Positions 25,840-35,414 are shown, numbered from the stretch's first letter. The stretch: 64,000 bases of DNA from Streptomyces pseudovenezuelae (GCF_029892565.1 NZ_JARXVH010000013.1:1-64000); one strand, 5' to 3'. The notes: a model not told the origin generated them from the letters alone. Numbers and translations are program-made.

Positions 25840-27030
25840 ATGATTGCGAGCTTCGTTTACAGCGCAGTGCGAACACCCTTCGGCCGCTACGGCGGGGCGC
25901 TCGCCGACATCAGGCCCGACGACCTCGCCGCCACCGCGGTCTCGGCGGTGCTGGGCAAGGTCCCCACGCTCGATCCCGCCGCCCTCGATGACGTGGTCTG
26001 GGGCAACGTCAACGGTGCGGGCGAGGACAACCGCAACGTCGGCCGGATGGCGGTCCTCCTGGCGGGGCTGCCGACGACGGTGCCCGCGACGACCGTGAAC
26101 CGGCTCTGCGGCTCCTCTCTCGACGCGGCGATCATCGGCTCGCGCGCCGTGGAGAGCGGGGACGCACACATCGTCCTGACCGGCGGCGTGGAGTCGATGA
26201 CCCGGGCGCCATGGGTGCTGCCCAAACCGTCCCGTGCCTTCCCTGCCGGCCATGTGACCGCCCTGTCGACCACCCTGGGCTGGCGACAGGTCAACGCACG
26301 CATGCCGAAGGAGTGGACCGTCTCCCTCGGCGAGGCCAATGAGCAGCTCAACGACCGGTTCCGGATCTCCAGGGAGCGCCAGGACGAGTTCGCCGCCCGC
26401 TCCCACACCCTCGCGCACGCCGCCTGGGAGGCGGGCTTCTACGACGACCTGGTGGTACCGGTCGTGGTGGACGGCGAGGCCGTCCTCTCCCGTGACGAGG
26501 GGATCCGGCCCGGATCCACGCCGCAGAAGCTGGCCGGCCTCAAACCGTCCTTCCGGCCCGACGGCTGCATCACGGCGGGCAACGCCTCGCCGCTCAGCGA
26601 CGGTGCGTCCGCCGTGCTGATCGGCTCGGAGGCAGCGGCCTCCCGGATCGGCAGTGCGCCGCTGGCCCGGATCGCCGGGCGCGGGGTGTCGGCGCTCGAA
26701 CCGCAGATGTTCGGGTTCGCGCCGGTCGAGGCGGCCGAGCGGGCGCTGAAGCGGGCCGGGATCTCCTGGGCCGACCTATCGACGGTCGAGCTGAACGAGG
26801 CCTTCGCCGTGCAGTCACTGGCCTGCGTGGACGCGTGGAAGATCGACCCGGCGATCGTGAACACCAAGGGCGGCGCCATCGCCGTCGGCCATCCGCTCGG
26901 CGCCTCGGGCGGCCGGATCCTCGGCACGCTGGCCGCACGTTTGCGCGCGTCGGGCCAGCGGTGGGGGGTCGCCGCGATCTGTATCGGCGTCGGACAGGCG
27001 TTGGCCGTGGTCCTGGAGAATGCGGTATGA
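25840..27030 (+). CDS. pcaF: 3-oxoadipyl-CoA/acetyl-CoA thiolase
   Basis: 396 residues, ATG at 25840. Catalytic Cys90 in NRLCGSS, His351 in GHPLGASG and Cys381 in CIGVG define a degradative thiolase; NEAFAVQ is also present. It would split 3-oxoadipyl-CoA into succinyl-CoA and acetyl-CoA, the last step of the 3-oxoadipate pathway. That role, rather than general acetyl-CoA acetyltransferase, is inferred from the adjoining pcaIJ pair and the hydroxyquinol genes 2-6 kb away. Overlaps the next gene by four bases. Confidence 0.9.
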   Translation: MIASFVYSAVRTPFGRYGGALADIRPDDLAATAVSAVLGKVPTLDPAALDDVVWGNVNGAGEDNRNVGRMAVLLAGLPTTVPATTVNRLCGSSLDAAIIGSRAVESGDAHIVLTGGVESMTRAPWVLPKPSRAFPAGHVTALSTTLGWRQVNARMPKEWTVSLGEANEQLNDRFRISRERQDEFAARSHTLAHAAWEAGFYDDLVVPVVVDGEAVLSRDEGIRPGSTPQKLAGLKPSFRPDGCITAGNASPLSDGASAVLIGSEAAASRIGSAPLARIAGRGVSALEPQMFGFAPVEAAERALKRAGISWADLSTVELNEAFAVQSLACVDAWKIDPAIVNTKGGAIAVGHPLGASGGRILGTLAARLRASGQRWGVAAICIGVGQALAVVLENAV

Positions 27031-27698
27031 GCGTTCGGGCGTGCCGGGATCCCGATGAGGCCGTCGCCGGGATCGAGGACGGCTCGACCATATTGGTGGG
27101 CGGGTTCGGCATGGCCGGCATGCCGGCCGACCTGATCGAGGCGCTCATCCGCCAAGGCGCGACCGAGCTGACCGTGGTGTCGAACAACGCCGGAAACGGC
27201 GACACAGGGCTCGCGGCCCTACTGGACAAGGGGCGGGTGCGCCGGATCGTGTGCTCGTTCCCCCGGCAGTCCGACTCGTGGGTCTTCGACCGGCTGTACC
27301 ACGAGGGACGCATCGATCTGGAGGTGGTCCCGCAGGGCACGCTCGCCGAGCGGCTGCGCGCGGCCGGTGCCGGGATCGGCGCGTTCTACTCCCCCACCGG
27401 GGCCGGCACCCTGCTCGCCGAGGGCAAGGAGACCCGGGAGATAGCGGGCCGCACACATGTACTGGAGTACCCGATCAAGGGGGACGTCGCGCTGATCGGT
27501 GCCCACCGGGCCGACGGAATGGGCAACCTCGTCTACCGCAAGACCGCCCGCAACTTCGGGCCGGTCATGGCCACGGCGGCGACCACGGTGGTGGCGCAGG
27601 TGCACGAGATCGTCGATATAGGCGCACTCGATCCCGAGGCCGTTGTGACCCCCGGCATCTATGTCGACCGCGTCGTACAGGTGGTGTCCGCAGCATGA
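27027..27698 (+). CDS. pcaI: 3-oxoadipate CoA-transferase subunit A
   Basis: 223 residues; ATG overlaps the thiolase stop (ATGA). GGFGMAGMPADLIEALI (CoA-binding glycine loop), VSNNAGNGDTGLAALL, PQGTLAERLRAAGAG and GIYVDRVVQV match the alpha subunit. It forms a complex with subunit B to activate 3-oxoadipate with CoA from succinyl-CoA. Frame open upstream inside the thiolase gene is a shadow. Confidence 0.93.
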   Translation: MSVRACRDPDEAVAGIEDGSTILVGGFGMAGMPADLIEALIRQGATELTVVSNNAGNGDTGLAALLDKGRVRRIVCSFPRQSDSWVFDRLYHEGRIDLEVVPQGTLAERLRAAGAGIGAFYSPTGAGTLLAEGKETREIAGRTHVLEYPIKGDVALIGAHRADGMGNLVYRKTARNFGPVMATAATTVVAQVHEIVDIGALDPEAVVTPGIYVDRVVQVVSAA

Positions 27699-28384
27699 AC
27701 CCGACGAGTTCACCTCTGCCCCCTCTGGAGCATCTCGGCCGAGGGCCGCTGACCGAGGACGAGATGGCCGCGCGGGTGGCACGAGACATCCCGCACGGGT
27801 CGTACGTCAATCTGGGCATCGGCCGGCCGACCCTGGTGGCCGATCACCTTCCGGGCGGGGCGGGGGTGGTGCTGCACACCGAGAACGGCATGCTCAACAT
27901 GGGCCCGGCGGCCCGGGACGGGCAGATCGATCCCGATCTCATCAACGCGGGCAAGATCCCGGTCACCGAACTGCCCGGAGCCGCCTACTTCCACCACGCC
28001 GACTCCTTCGCCATGATGCGCGGCGGCCACCTCGACATCTGCGTACTGGGCGCTTTCCAGGTGTCCTCGGCCGGCGACCTCGCCAACTGGCACACCGGCG
28101 CCGCCGACGCCATCCCTGCCGTCGGCGGGGCGATGGACCTGGCGATCGGCGCCAAACGGGTGTTCGTGATGATGACGCTGTTCACCAAGCAGGGCGTGCC
28201 CAAACTGGTCCCGGAGTGCACCTACCCGCTCACCGGCGTCGGCTGCGTCGACCGGGTCTACACCGACTTCGCGACGTTCCAGGTCGGTCCCGGGGGCGCC
28301 ACCGTCCTGGAGACCTTCGGCATTCCGTACGACGACCTCGCGCAACGCCTTGGCCTCGCTCTGTCCCGCCAGGACGGGACCTGA
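27695..28384 (+). CDS. pcaJ: 3-oxoadipate CoA-transferase subunit B
   Basis: 229 residues; ATG overlaps the previous stop by four bases. VNLGIGRPT and LHTENGMLNMG with catalytic Glu63, then AGAKRVF-type AIGAKRVFVMM and YPLTGVGCVDRVYTDFA. An N-terminal extension of about 20 residues precedes the conserved start of the family. Last gene of the LysR-controlled thiolase operon; converges on the MFS gene. Confidence 0.93.
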   Translation: MNPTSSPLPPLEHLGRGPLTEDEMAARVARDIPHGSYVNLGIGRPTLVADHLPGGAGVVLHTENGMLNMGPAARDGQIDPDLINAGKIPVTELPGAAYFHHADSFAMMRGGHLDICVLGAFQVSSAGDLANWHTGAADAIPAVGGAMDLAIGAKRVFVMMTLFTKQGVPKLVPECTYPLTGVGCVDRVYTDFATFQVGPGGATVLETFGIPYDDLAQRLGLALSRQDGT

Positions 28385-28440
28385 GGCCCTTGCGGAACCG
28401 GCAGCCCGGGCCGCGCGGCGCTGTCGTGTCGTCCGTCCGC

Positions 28441-30033
28441 TCACAGCGCCTTCGTCTCCGGTCCTTCGGGCGCTCCCTCCGTGCCTGGTCCGCCGGGCTC
28501 GTCCCCAGCGAGTCGCTTCTCGGGAAGCACGACGGCCAGCACGACACCGACGAGGAACAGCGGGACCAGGTAGGCGAACACCGGTGTCAGGGCGTGCTGG
28601 TAGGCCGCGACCACGGCGTCCTGCACACGGGCCGGCAGAGCATGGACAAGAGCGGGGGTCAGGGAGTCCGTGTCGCCGACTGCCTTGAGGCCAGTCGAGG
28701 ACAGCCGGGTCCCGAGTTGGTCGGTCAGTCGGCTGGTGAAGATCGCGCCGACCGCGGCGGTCCCGACCGTCGCTCCGATCTCACGGAAGAAGTTGTTGGC
28801 GGAAGTCGCGGTGCCCACATCGGCGGCGGGGAAGGCGTTCTGTACGGCCAGGACGAGGGTCTGGGACATGAGGCCGATGCCCACACCCATCAGGAAGAGA
28901 TACCCGCAGAGCACGGCGAGCGGGGTGTCCACCTCGAGAGTGGAGAGCATCAGGGCCGTGCCGGCGATGACGAGCGAACCGGCGATCGGATAGATCCTGT
29001 AGCGGCCGGTCCGGCTCATCTGCAGGCCGACCGGCAGGCTCGCACCCATCAGGCCGACCACCATCGGCAGCAACAACCAGCCGGACTGCGCGGCGGTGAC
29101 GCCGTAGACCATCTGCAAATACGTCGGCATGTAGCTGACGACCGCGAACATGCCGACGCCGATCACGATCATGCCGATAAGGGTGGCGATGTCGAAGATC
29201 GAGCTGCGGAACAAGCGCAGCGGGATGATCGGTTCGGCCACGCGGCCTTGCGCGTAGAAGAACAGGACCCAGGATGCGACGCCCGCACCGGCGAGGCCGA
29301 GGACGAGCGGGTCGCTCCAGGCATAGTCGGTGCCGCCCCAGTCCGCGACCAGCACGGTGCAGGTGACGGCCGCCGTCATGAGCGTGATGCCGACGTAGTC
29401 GATCGTGGCCTTCAGCGCCTTGCGCGGCAGGTGCAGCGCCACGGCGCACACGGCCAGTGCGAGCAGGCCGACCGGGAGGTTGATCCAGAAGCACCAGCGC
29501 CAGCCGATGCCGTCGGTGAACCAACCGCCGAGCAGCGGGCCCACGACAGACGCCAGTCCGAAGATGACGCCGATCGGAGCCATGTACTTCGCGCGCTGAC
29601 GGGGCGGTACCAGGTCGGCGACGATCGCCTGTGAGGTGATCATCAGTCCGCCGCCGCCCAGGCCCTGGACGGCACGACCGATGATCAGCATCGCCATGTC
29701 CTGCGCGGATCCGGCGATCGCGGAGCCCGCCAGGAAGAGGATGATTCCGCCGAGGTAGAGGTTCCTACGGCCGAGCAGATCACCGAGGCGTCCGTAGACG
29801 GGCATCACGACGGTGGCGGCGAGGATGTAGGCCGTGGTCACCCACGCCATGTGTGTCACGCCGTGCAGTTCGCCTACGACGGTGGGCAGTGCGGTGCTGA
29901 CGATGGTCTGGTCGAGCGAGGCGAGCAGCATCACGGCCATCAGGCCGGCGTATATGAGTCCGAACCGGCTCCGACCGTCGAAGGAGTGCCGCTTTCCATC
30001 CGGCGAGCGCGCCACAGACAGGGAGTCACTCAT
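28441..30033 (-). CDS. EmrB/QacA-type MFS transporter, 14 TM
   Basis: 530 residues from the ATG at 30033. Fourteen hydrophobic helices; DHA2 motifs LDQTIVSTALPTVVGEL (motif D1 near residue 40), GRLGDLLGRRNLYLGG (motif A), GRAVQGLGGGGLM (motif B) and GPLLGGWFTDGIGWRWCFWINLP (motif C, quoted in part: GPLLGGW). These are proton-driven drug or metabolite exporters. It is a lone gene between catabolic operons, so it may export a toxic phenolic substrate or intermediate. No adjacent TetR/MarR regulator. Substrate unknown. Confidence 0.9.
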   Translation of the reverse strand: MSDSLSVARSPDGKRHSFDGRSRFGLIYAGLMAVMLLASLDQTIVSTALPTVVGELHGVTHMAWVTTAYILAATVVMPVYGRLGDLLGRRNLYLGGIILFLAGSAIAGSAQDMAMLIIGRAVQGLGGGGLMITSQAIVADLVPPRQRAKYMAPIGVIFGLASVVGPLLGGWFTDGIGWRWCFWINLPVGLLALAVCAVALHLPRKALKATIDYVGITLMTAAVTCTVLVADWGGTDYAWSDPLVLGLAGAGVASWVLFFYAQGRVAEPIIPLRLFRSSIFDIATLIGMIVIGVGMFAVVSYMPTYLQMVYGVTAAQSGWLLLPMVVGLMGASLPVGLQMSRTGRYRIYPIAGSLVIAGTALMLSTLEVDTPLAVLCGYLFLMGVGIGLMSQTLVLAVQNAFPAADVGTATSANNFFREIGATVGTAAVGAIFTSRLTDQLGTRLSSTGLKAVGDTDSLTPALVHALPARVQDAVVAAYQHALTPVFAYLVPLFLVGVVLAVVLPEKRLAGDEPGGPGTEGAPEGPETKAL

Positions 30034-30292
30034 CGGTTCTCCGGAGTTCAGGGAGGGCGGGTGGAGGCCGGGCGGCCCGGTGGCCGCCCGGCGCATCAGG
30101 TCGTGGCGAGGGTCTGCAGGAGATCGGCGGAGCACTCGGCATACGGCACGGCCGAGTTGGCGCATCCTGGGGAGTTGTCGTTCGTCCCGCGCTGCAGCCC
30201 CACGCGCCCTGCGGGCGGCCCGGGGGCGGCCACCAAGGTGGGCGTCTCGTCGTGAGGGGTGTGCCCAGACGTTCGGCGACTGCCGAACACCC

Positions 30293-31624
30293 TCACGCCG
30301 ACTCGGTGGTCAGGTCGGGAGAGCTTTCGGTCATCCACTGGGGCGGGAACTTCGGTAGCAGCGCCGCCAATACGACGGCGACCACCGTCAGCGCGGTGAG
30401 CGCGAGGACCGGCACCGTATAGCTCCCGGTCGCGGACTGCACCGCGCTGACCAGGTACGGCGACAGGCCGAGCGACAGGGTGGAGAGGGCCAGCGTCAGT
30501 CCCTGCAACTGCGCGAACGAAGCGAGACCGAAGTACCGCGCGATGAGGAAGGGGCCCAGTGACGACTCCGCGCCGTAGGCGAAGCCGAGGAGGATCATCG
30601 CGACGAACAGCAGCGGTATCGAACCGTGGTTCACGAAGGCGATCACGAGCCCCACCGGCACCGCCGCGAGCATCGGGACCACTACCCAGGGCCGGTCGGT
30701 CCGGTCCAGGACCAGCCCACCGACGAGCAGCCCGACCACCGACGTGGCGAACAACGCGGACAGAGTCAACGAGACCGTCGCCTCGGTGAATCCTCGCTCG
30801 CTGAAGAAGCCGACCGCGATCTGGCGTACGACCATCGGGCCGGCTGCCGCGAAGGCGAGGGAGATCGTGATGGAGATCCAGACCCGCGTTCGGATCGCCT
30901 TGGGCAGCGGGATGCCCGGAAGACGTGGCAGCTCCAGTTCGGGCCCCGTCTCACGCGGCGCCGTCGGCTCGGAGATGAGGAACATGGCCGTTGGGATCGC
31001 CACGAGCGCGATCACGGCAGCCACGAGTAGGTAGGTTCCCTTCCATCCGAGGCCTGCGCTACCGCTGATCAGCCACTGGAACACGGGTGAGAACACGGCG
31101 GCGGCCACGCTGGGGGCGACGCCGATGAGGGCGAATCCGATGCCCTTGTGCTTCGGCAGCCAGATCGAGATCACCTTGAAGACGACAGCGAGTCCTGCCA
31201 TGAAGCCGAACGTGGACGACAGGATCAGCACGACCGCCAGCGCCGGCACGCTGGATCCGCACAGCGGGATGAGTGCCGTCAGCGCGGCGTAGAGGATGGC
31301 GGAGCGAATCGCGACCCTGCGTGCACCCAGCTGATCCACCCAACGGCCCGCGAAGGGCAGGGCGATCGGCCCGATCAGCAGTGGGAGGGTGACGAACACG
31401 AGAATGCCGGAGGATTCGGCGGCACCCGTGTCCTTGGCGAACGACGGGATGACGAACGTCGTCATTGCGGAGAGGCCGGAAGGACTCACCAGCATGAGGA
31501 GGAGACAGCCGGTCAGCGCGGCCTTGGCGCCTGGTGGTGCGTTCCAGAGGTCGCCGAGATAGGACTTCCAGCCTGCTTCGGACGAAGACGGGACGGTGTC
31601 GCCCGTCGGCACGGAAGTGGTCAT
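30293..31624 (-). CDS. MFS transporter (12 TM, OFA/aromatic-acid-like)
   Basis: 443 residues from the ATG at 31624 behind CGGAGGCTTTCCC. Twelve hydrophobic helices; GRWVDQLGARRVAIRS (motif A), IWLPKHKGIGFALIG, and FLIARYFGLASFAQLQGL late in the protein. It is a clear paralogue of the transporter at 39878-41266 (same GRLVD/GRWVD, YFGMRAFAQIQG/YFGLASFAQLQG landmarks). Such carriers commonly import organic or aromatic acids. It is on the same strand as, but about 360 bases downstream of, the monooxygenase cluster, and may be its uptake system. Confidence 0.88.
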   Translation of the reverse strand: MTTSVPTGDTVPSSSEAGWKSYLGDLWNAPPGAKAALTGCLLLMLVSPSGLSAMTTFVIPSFAKDTGAAESSGILVFVTLPLLIGPIALPFAGRWVDQLGARRVAIRSAILYAALTALIPLCGSSVPALAVVLILSSTFGFMAGLAVVFKVISIWLPKHKGIGFALIGVAPSVAAAVFSPVFQWLISGSAGLGWKGTYLLVAAVIALVAIPTAMFLISEPTAPRETGPELELPRLPGIPLPKAIRTRVWISITISLAFAAAGPMVVRQIAVGFFSERGFTEATVSLTLSALFATSVVGLLVGGLVLDRTDRPWVVVPMLAAVPVGLVIAFVNHGSIPLLFVAMILLGFAYGAESSLGPFLIARYFGLASFAQLQGLTLALSTLSLGLSPYLVSAVQSATGSYTVPVLALTALTVVAVVLAALLPKFPPQWMTESSPDLTTESA

Positions 31625-31985
31625 GGGAAAGCCTCCGTTACGGAAGCGCCGCGGCCCCATTGGCGCGGCGAGCTGATTCAGAGGGCGGCTCAATCGGTCA
31701 TGGACTGAGGTTGTGACGCGGTGGAACGCGTTGCTTCCGACCCGCTGTGGGAGCTGCTCCGGCGGTCGGAGCGGCCGACGTCAACTGGTGCCTCGCGTCG
31801 GCCTGTTGGGTCCGATCGCGCACCGATCCCGGTGCACGATCGGCTCCGGCAACGGCACCGGCTTCCCCCCTACGCCGACGGCTCCGGGTCCTCGGTGTCA
31901 CCGCGCGCATCCACCCGTAGATGCGTCGAGTTCTCCGAGCACCTGGAGCGCCGCTTTCGGACCGGCGGGGACACCGCCGCTCGGT
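31625..31985. other. intergenic stretch between MFS gene and monooxygenase cluster
   Basis: 361 bases with no supported gene. A plus-strand reading near 31721 (ERVASDPLWELLRRSE) faintly recalls an IS5-type transposase N-terminus but breaks down at once, so I do not annotate it. It should contain the MFS promoter; I see no TetR or IclR operator here. Confidence 0.4.
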
Positions 31986-33317
31986 TCACGCGGGGCGGGG
32001 CACCGGGCCCGGGAACTTGCCGTTGGCCGCGTGCGGGGGCAGCTTCCCGGGAGGGGGCGAACCCAGGGCGGCTATCACCGGGAGCGGCTCCATCCCGAAG
32101 ATGTCCCGCCCGTTGATCTCTGCCATCGGGTCGATCCGGAACGCGCCGTGGGTCGCCAGCACGTGCACGTCCCGGACGAAACGCTGGATCGGGTTGGACA
32201 GGCCGACGGTCGAGGAACCGAGTGCCAGCTGCAGCCCGTCGATCACCTGGAGACAGGCGTGGATCTGATGGACGAGGTCCATCGTGATCTCCGGTTCGTC
32301 CCACGGGTGGAAGTCCTCGCCCGCCAGCGCACGCCGGTCGATTTCGTCCGCCTGCCGCTCGATGACCGCCGCGGCCGTGTTGATGACGGCCCTCGCCTTG
32401 CCGGCCACGACCTGCGTCGAGGCCATGTCGGCCATGGTCGGATAGGGCAGGTTGAACGGCGGCCGCTTGGCGGCCTGCTCGACGAAGGCGCGGAGAGCCC
32501 CCTCGGTCATGCCGAGGGCGAGCGCCGCGAAGGCGGTCGTGGTGGCGACCATGGTTCCGGTCGCGGAGTGCATGAATCCGAGTCCCTGGTACTTGCCGCG
32601 CAGGGCGTCCATGCGTGCGGGCATGTCCATGGTGTGGATGACCCGGTACTCGGGGACGAACACCTCCTCGTCGGCCCGCACACTGTTGCTCGACGTGGCG
32701 CTCATGCCCATGACCTGCCAGTCGTCGACGATCGTGTACTGGTCCTGGGAGAGCAGCCCCATCGCACGACGCCGCTCTCCGGTCTTGGGGTCGTCGTACT
32801 CGAACCCGACCGAGCCCCACTTCGCGATCTTGCACCCGCTGCCGAACGCCCAGCGGCCCTTCACCATCCAGCCGCCCTCGACCTTGCGACCGTCGCCGAC
32901 CTTCGGGGCGAAAACGGTGGCGCCGAACAGGAGCGGTCCCTGCCAGGTCCCGATGTCGGCGAAGACCTCGTCCTTCACCCGGTCGTCGAGTGCGAGCGCG
33001 CTACGGGACGCGCTGGAGACGATCACCGTCCAGCCGGCCGACCCGTCGACGCGTCCGAGTTCACGCACGACCTCCGTGGTGTCGCGGGCGCCGAGTGCGA
33101 ACCCGCCCAACTCCACCGGGATGGTGATGCGGAAAACCCCGATCTCGTGCAGCACCGAGACCGTCTCGGGTGCGAGCGTGCCCAGCAACTCGCCCTCGCG
33201 GGCACGTTCAGCGAGGCCGGGCGCCGCAGCGCGCACCGCGTCGCGCATGTGCCGTCCCTCCTCGCTGATATGGGGCGACTCGGGGAACCTGCTCACTTTG
33301 GGCAACGTCATGGTCAT
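31986..33317 (-). CDS. acyl-CoA-dehydrogenase-fold flavin monooxygenase, paralogue 1
   Basis: 443 residues; ATG 33317, with a second in-frame ATG at 33311. Three-part acyl-CoA dehydrogenase fold: PVELGGFALGARDTTEVV (N-domain), GRWAFGSGCKIAKWGSVGF and SATSSNSVRADEEVFVPEYR (beta-domain), then NPIQRFVRDVHVLATHGAFRID in the C-domain. The R-D-x-x-x-x-T-H-G-A-x-R-x-D signature replaces the base Glu of true dehydrogenases and resembles flavin-dependent hydroxylases that use reduced flavin from a partner. Nearest relative here is paralogue 4 (FNLPYPT.ADM.STQV, ITMDLV). Separated from the SnoaL-like gene by 184 bases. Confidence 0.85.
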   Translation of the reverse strand: MTMTLPKVSRFPESPHISEEGRHMRDAVRAAAPGLAERAREGELLGTLAPETVSVLHEIGVFRITIPVELGGFALGARDTTEVVRELGRVDGSAGWTVIVSSASRSALALDDRVKDEVFADIGTWQGPLLFGATVFAPKVGDGRKVEGGWMVKGRWAFGSGCKIAKWGSVGFEYDDPKTGERRRAMGLLSQDQYTIVDDWQVMGMSATSSNSVRADEEVFVPEYRVIHTMDMPARMDALRGKYQGLGFMHSATGTMVATTTAFAALALGMTEGALRAFVEQAAKRPPFNLPYPTMADMASTQVVAGKARAVINTAAAVIERQADEIDRRALAGEDFHPWDEPEITMDLVHQIHACLQVIDGLQLALGSSTVGLSNPIQRFVRDVHVLATHGAFRIDPMAEINGRDIFGMEPLPVIAALGSPPPGKLPPHAANGKFPGPVPRPA

Positions 33318-33501
33318 CTCAGTTCTCTTTCTTCATCCTTGGGCATCGCCGACGCGTTCATCACTGCGCACGGGTGGCGGCTGATTGCGATGCGGGGCAG
33401 GAGCATCTCGGCCCGGCTGCGTCCACGACGGGTGGAGGGCGGGTCTTCGAGATCGACAGCGGGTGCGGCGGCGACGATCGGCGGCTGGACCGGGCTCGCC
33501 C

Positions 33502-34017
33502 TCAGGTCCCCGGCAGCGGCGCGGCCATCTTGCGGAAGGCACTCCAGTGCTCGGCGAGCTTGCCGTCGCGCACGCGGAACACCGTCACGATGTACCAGTC
33601 GTAGCTCTTCCCGGGGCTCTCCGGGTCCGGCGTCGGCTGCATCATCATCACGCAGGCCAGATCGCCATCCAGGACCACGTTCACCACCGGCGGCGGAGTG
33701 CCGTTGCCGGTCGGGACGTGGCGGAAGTGCTCGATGATGTTGTCCCGGCCGTTGCCGAGGGCGTTCGGGTCGTGCTGGACGTAGTCCTCGACGATGTAAC
33801 GCTTCATCACGTCAACGACGTTCTCCTGCACGGTGCCGTCGCGCACCATGCGTGCGAGGTCCGCCTCGAAGTCGACCAGCAGGCGCTTGATGGCGGTCCG
33901 CTCGGGCGTGTCCGCCTGGGCGACGGCCGCCTTGTAGTCCTCGCGGTCCAGCCAGGTCTCGTACAGCGCGGGATCGTTGATGTGCGCGATGCCGTCGATG
34001 ATGCTGAAGTCGTTCAT
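33502..34017 (-). CDS. SnoaL-like (NTF2-fold) protein
   Basis: 171 residues from the ATG at 34017, which overlaps the stop of paralogue 2 (ATGA). The NTF2-like cone spans about residues 55-165: VDVMKRYIVEDYVQHDPNALGNG, FRHVPTGNG, DWYIVTVFRVRDGKLAEHW. The SnoaL family includes cyclases, isomerases and hydroxylase-assist proteins; the YVQHDP segment with a central Asp/His is common. It is related to each half of the tandem protein at 48642-49526. Translational coupling with a flavin monooxygenase suggests that it handles its product. Confidence 0.85.
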   Translation of the reverse strand: MNDFSIIDGIAHINDPALYETWLDREDYKAAVAQADTPERTAIKRLLVDFEADLARMVRDGTVQENVVDVMKRYIVEDYVQHDPNALGNGRDNIIEHFRHVPTGNGTPPPVVNVVLDGDLACVMMMQPTPDPESPGKSYDWYIVTVFRVRDGKLAEHWSAFRKMAAPLPGT

Positions 34018-35372
34018 GCGCGGATGGGCTCCTTGTCTCGGGACGGATCTGTTGAGGCACGGCGCTCGGGGACAGCGCCGCCGATCATGGCGAAGGGGGC
34101 CAGGCCCAGGAGCCGACGCCCGTTCTGCTCCGCCAGCGGGTCGATGCGGATCGCGCCGTGCGAGGTGAGCACGCGGGCGTCGCGGACGAACCGCTGGATC
34201 GGGTTGGACAGGCTCACCGTGGACGAGCCGATCGTCTTCTGCAGGAGGTTGATCGCGTCCTCGCACAGGTTCGCCGCGTAGGCGATGGAGAGGCTGATCT
34301 CGGACTCCTCCGGCGGAGTGAAGTCGAGTCCCTCCGTTGTCCGCGCGTCGATCTGGTCGGCCGCGCCCTCGATCGTCGCGGCGGCGACGTTGATCATCGC
34401 GAGTGCCTTGCCCGCCGCGACCTGGGCTGACGCCATGTCGCCGATCGTCGGGTAGGGCAGGGTGAAGGGCTTGCGCTTGTTCGCCTGCTCGGTGAAGCAG
34501 TCGAGCGCGCCCCGCGCCATGCCCAGGGTGATCGCGAGGTTCGCGAGCGCCGCACAGAGCAGCAGCGCCAGACCGCGCTGCCCGTAACCGAAGCCCGTGT
34601 AGCGGTCGTGCAACTGCTGCAGCCGCAGCGGGAACTCACCGAGGTCGATGAAGCGGTGCGCCGGGACGAACACCTCGTCCTGCACGCGCAGGCTGTTGCT
34701 GGCCGATCCCGACAGACCCATGACGTCCCAGTCGTCGAGGATCTCGTACTGCTCACGGCGGAGTGCGACCATGCCGCGTCCGCCGCCGCTTCCGGCTTCG
34801 GCGGGGTCGTACTCGATGCCGACCAGCGCCCAGCTCGCGTGTTTGCAGCAGCTGCCGAACGCCCACTTGCCGTGGACCATCCAGCCGCCGTCGACGGCTC
34901 GGGCCGTGCCGACCTTCGTCGCGAACACGGAGGCGCCCACGATGGCCGGCCCGACCCAGTCCTCAGTCTCGGCCCGCACCTCGTCGACGACCTGCGCGTC
35001 CATCGCGAGCACGTTCTTCACGCCCACGCCGACGAACCCGGCCCACCCGGCGGAACCGTCGCCCTCGCTGAGCGCGGCGATCACCTCGACCAGGTCACGT
35101 GCACCGAGCCCGTACCCGCCCCACTCGACGGGCATGGACATGCGAAAGACACCGGCGTCGTTGATCGCTTCGAGCACCTCGGGAGTGAGCGCCGCGATCT
35201 TCTCTCCCTCGCGGGCCTGCGAGCGGATCAGCGGGATCAGCGCGCGCACGCGGTCGCGGATCCGGCGGCCCTCGTCGGTGATCCACGGGGAGACCACGGG
35301 TGAGGCGGGCACCGGGGGTGACATCGGCGGCAGTTGGCCGTCAGGAGCGGGCGGCGGAGGTGTTGCGGTCAT
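34014..35372 (-). CDS. acyl-CoA-dehydrogenase-fold flavin monooxygenase, paralogue 2
   Basis: 452 residues from the ATG at 35372; open frame further upstream runs through the operator and is not used. Pro-rich N-tail (about 25 residues), then PVEWGGYGLGARDLVEVI, GKWAFGSCCKHASWALVG, LSGSASNSLRVQDEVFVP and NPIQRFVRDARVLTSHGAIR. Closest to paralogue 3 (both have LCEDAINLLQKT.GSSTVSLS and DPLAEQNGRR). Preceded by a TetR operator 28 bases upstream, so it starts an operon with the SnoaL gene and perhaps paralogue 1. Needs reduced flavin, probably from the reductase at 36856-37437. Confidence 0.85.
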   Translation of the reverse strand: MTATPPPPAPDGQLPPMSPPVPASPVVSPWITDEGRRIRDRVRALIPLIRSQAREGEKIAALTPEVLEAINDAGVFRMSMPVEWGGYGLGARDLVEVIAALSEGDGSAGWAGFVGVGVKNVLAMDAQVVDEVRAETEDWVGPAIVGASVFATKVGTARAVDGGWMVHGKWAFGSCCKHASWALVGIEYDPAEAGSGGGRGMVALRREQYEILDDWDVMGLSGSASNSLRVQDEVFVPAHRFIDLGEFPLRLQQLHDRYTGFGYGQRGLALLLCAALANLAITLGMARGALDCFTEQANKRKPFTLPYPTIGDMASAQVAAGKALAMINVAAATIEGAADQIDARTTEGLDFTPPEESEISLSIAYAANLCEDAINLLQKTIGSSTVSLSNPIQRFVRDARVLTSHGAIRIDPLAEQNGRRLLGLAPFAMIGGAVPERRASTDPSRDKEPIRA

Positions 35373-35399
35373 CGAGGCACCATGATTTCTCTTACATGT

Positions 35400-35414
35400 A
35401 CTGAACAGTTCAGT
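35400..35414 (-). promoter_or_regulatory. TetR operator, site 1
   Basis: ACTGAACAGTTCAGT fits ACTGnACnGTnCAGT exactly and is a perfect palindrome around its central base (extending to 19 bases, GTACTGAAC-a-GTTCAGTAC). It lies 28 bases upstream of monooxygenase paralogue 2. Confidence 0.8.

Noticed and set aside
30096..30338. Short minus-strand open frame between the two MFS genes
   Set aside because: Overlaps the end of the MFS gene, has no motif and no ribosome binding site.
31721..32116. Plus-strand reading ERVASDPLWELL as an IS5-type transposase remnant
   Set aside because: The similarity covers about a dozen residues and does not continue; most of the frame is antisense to monooxygenase paralogue 1.
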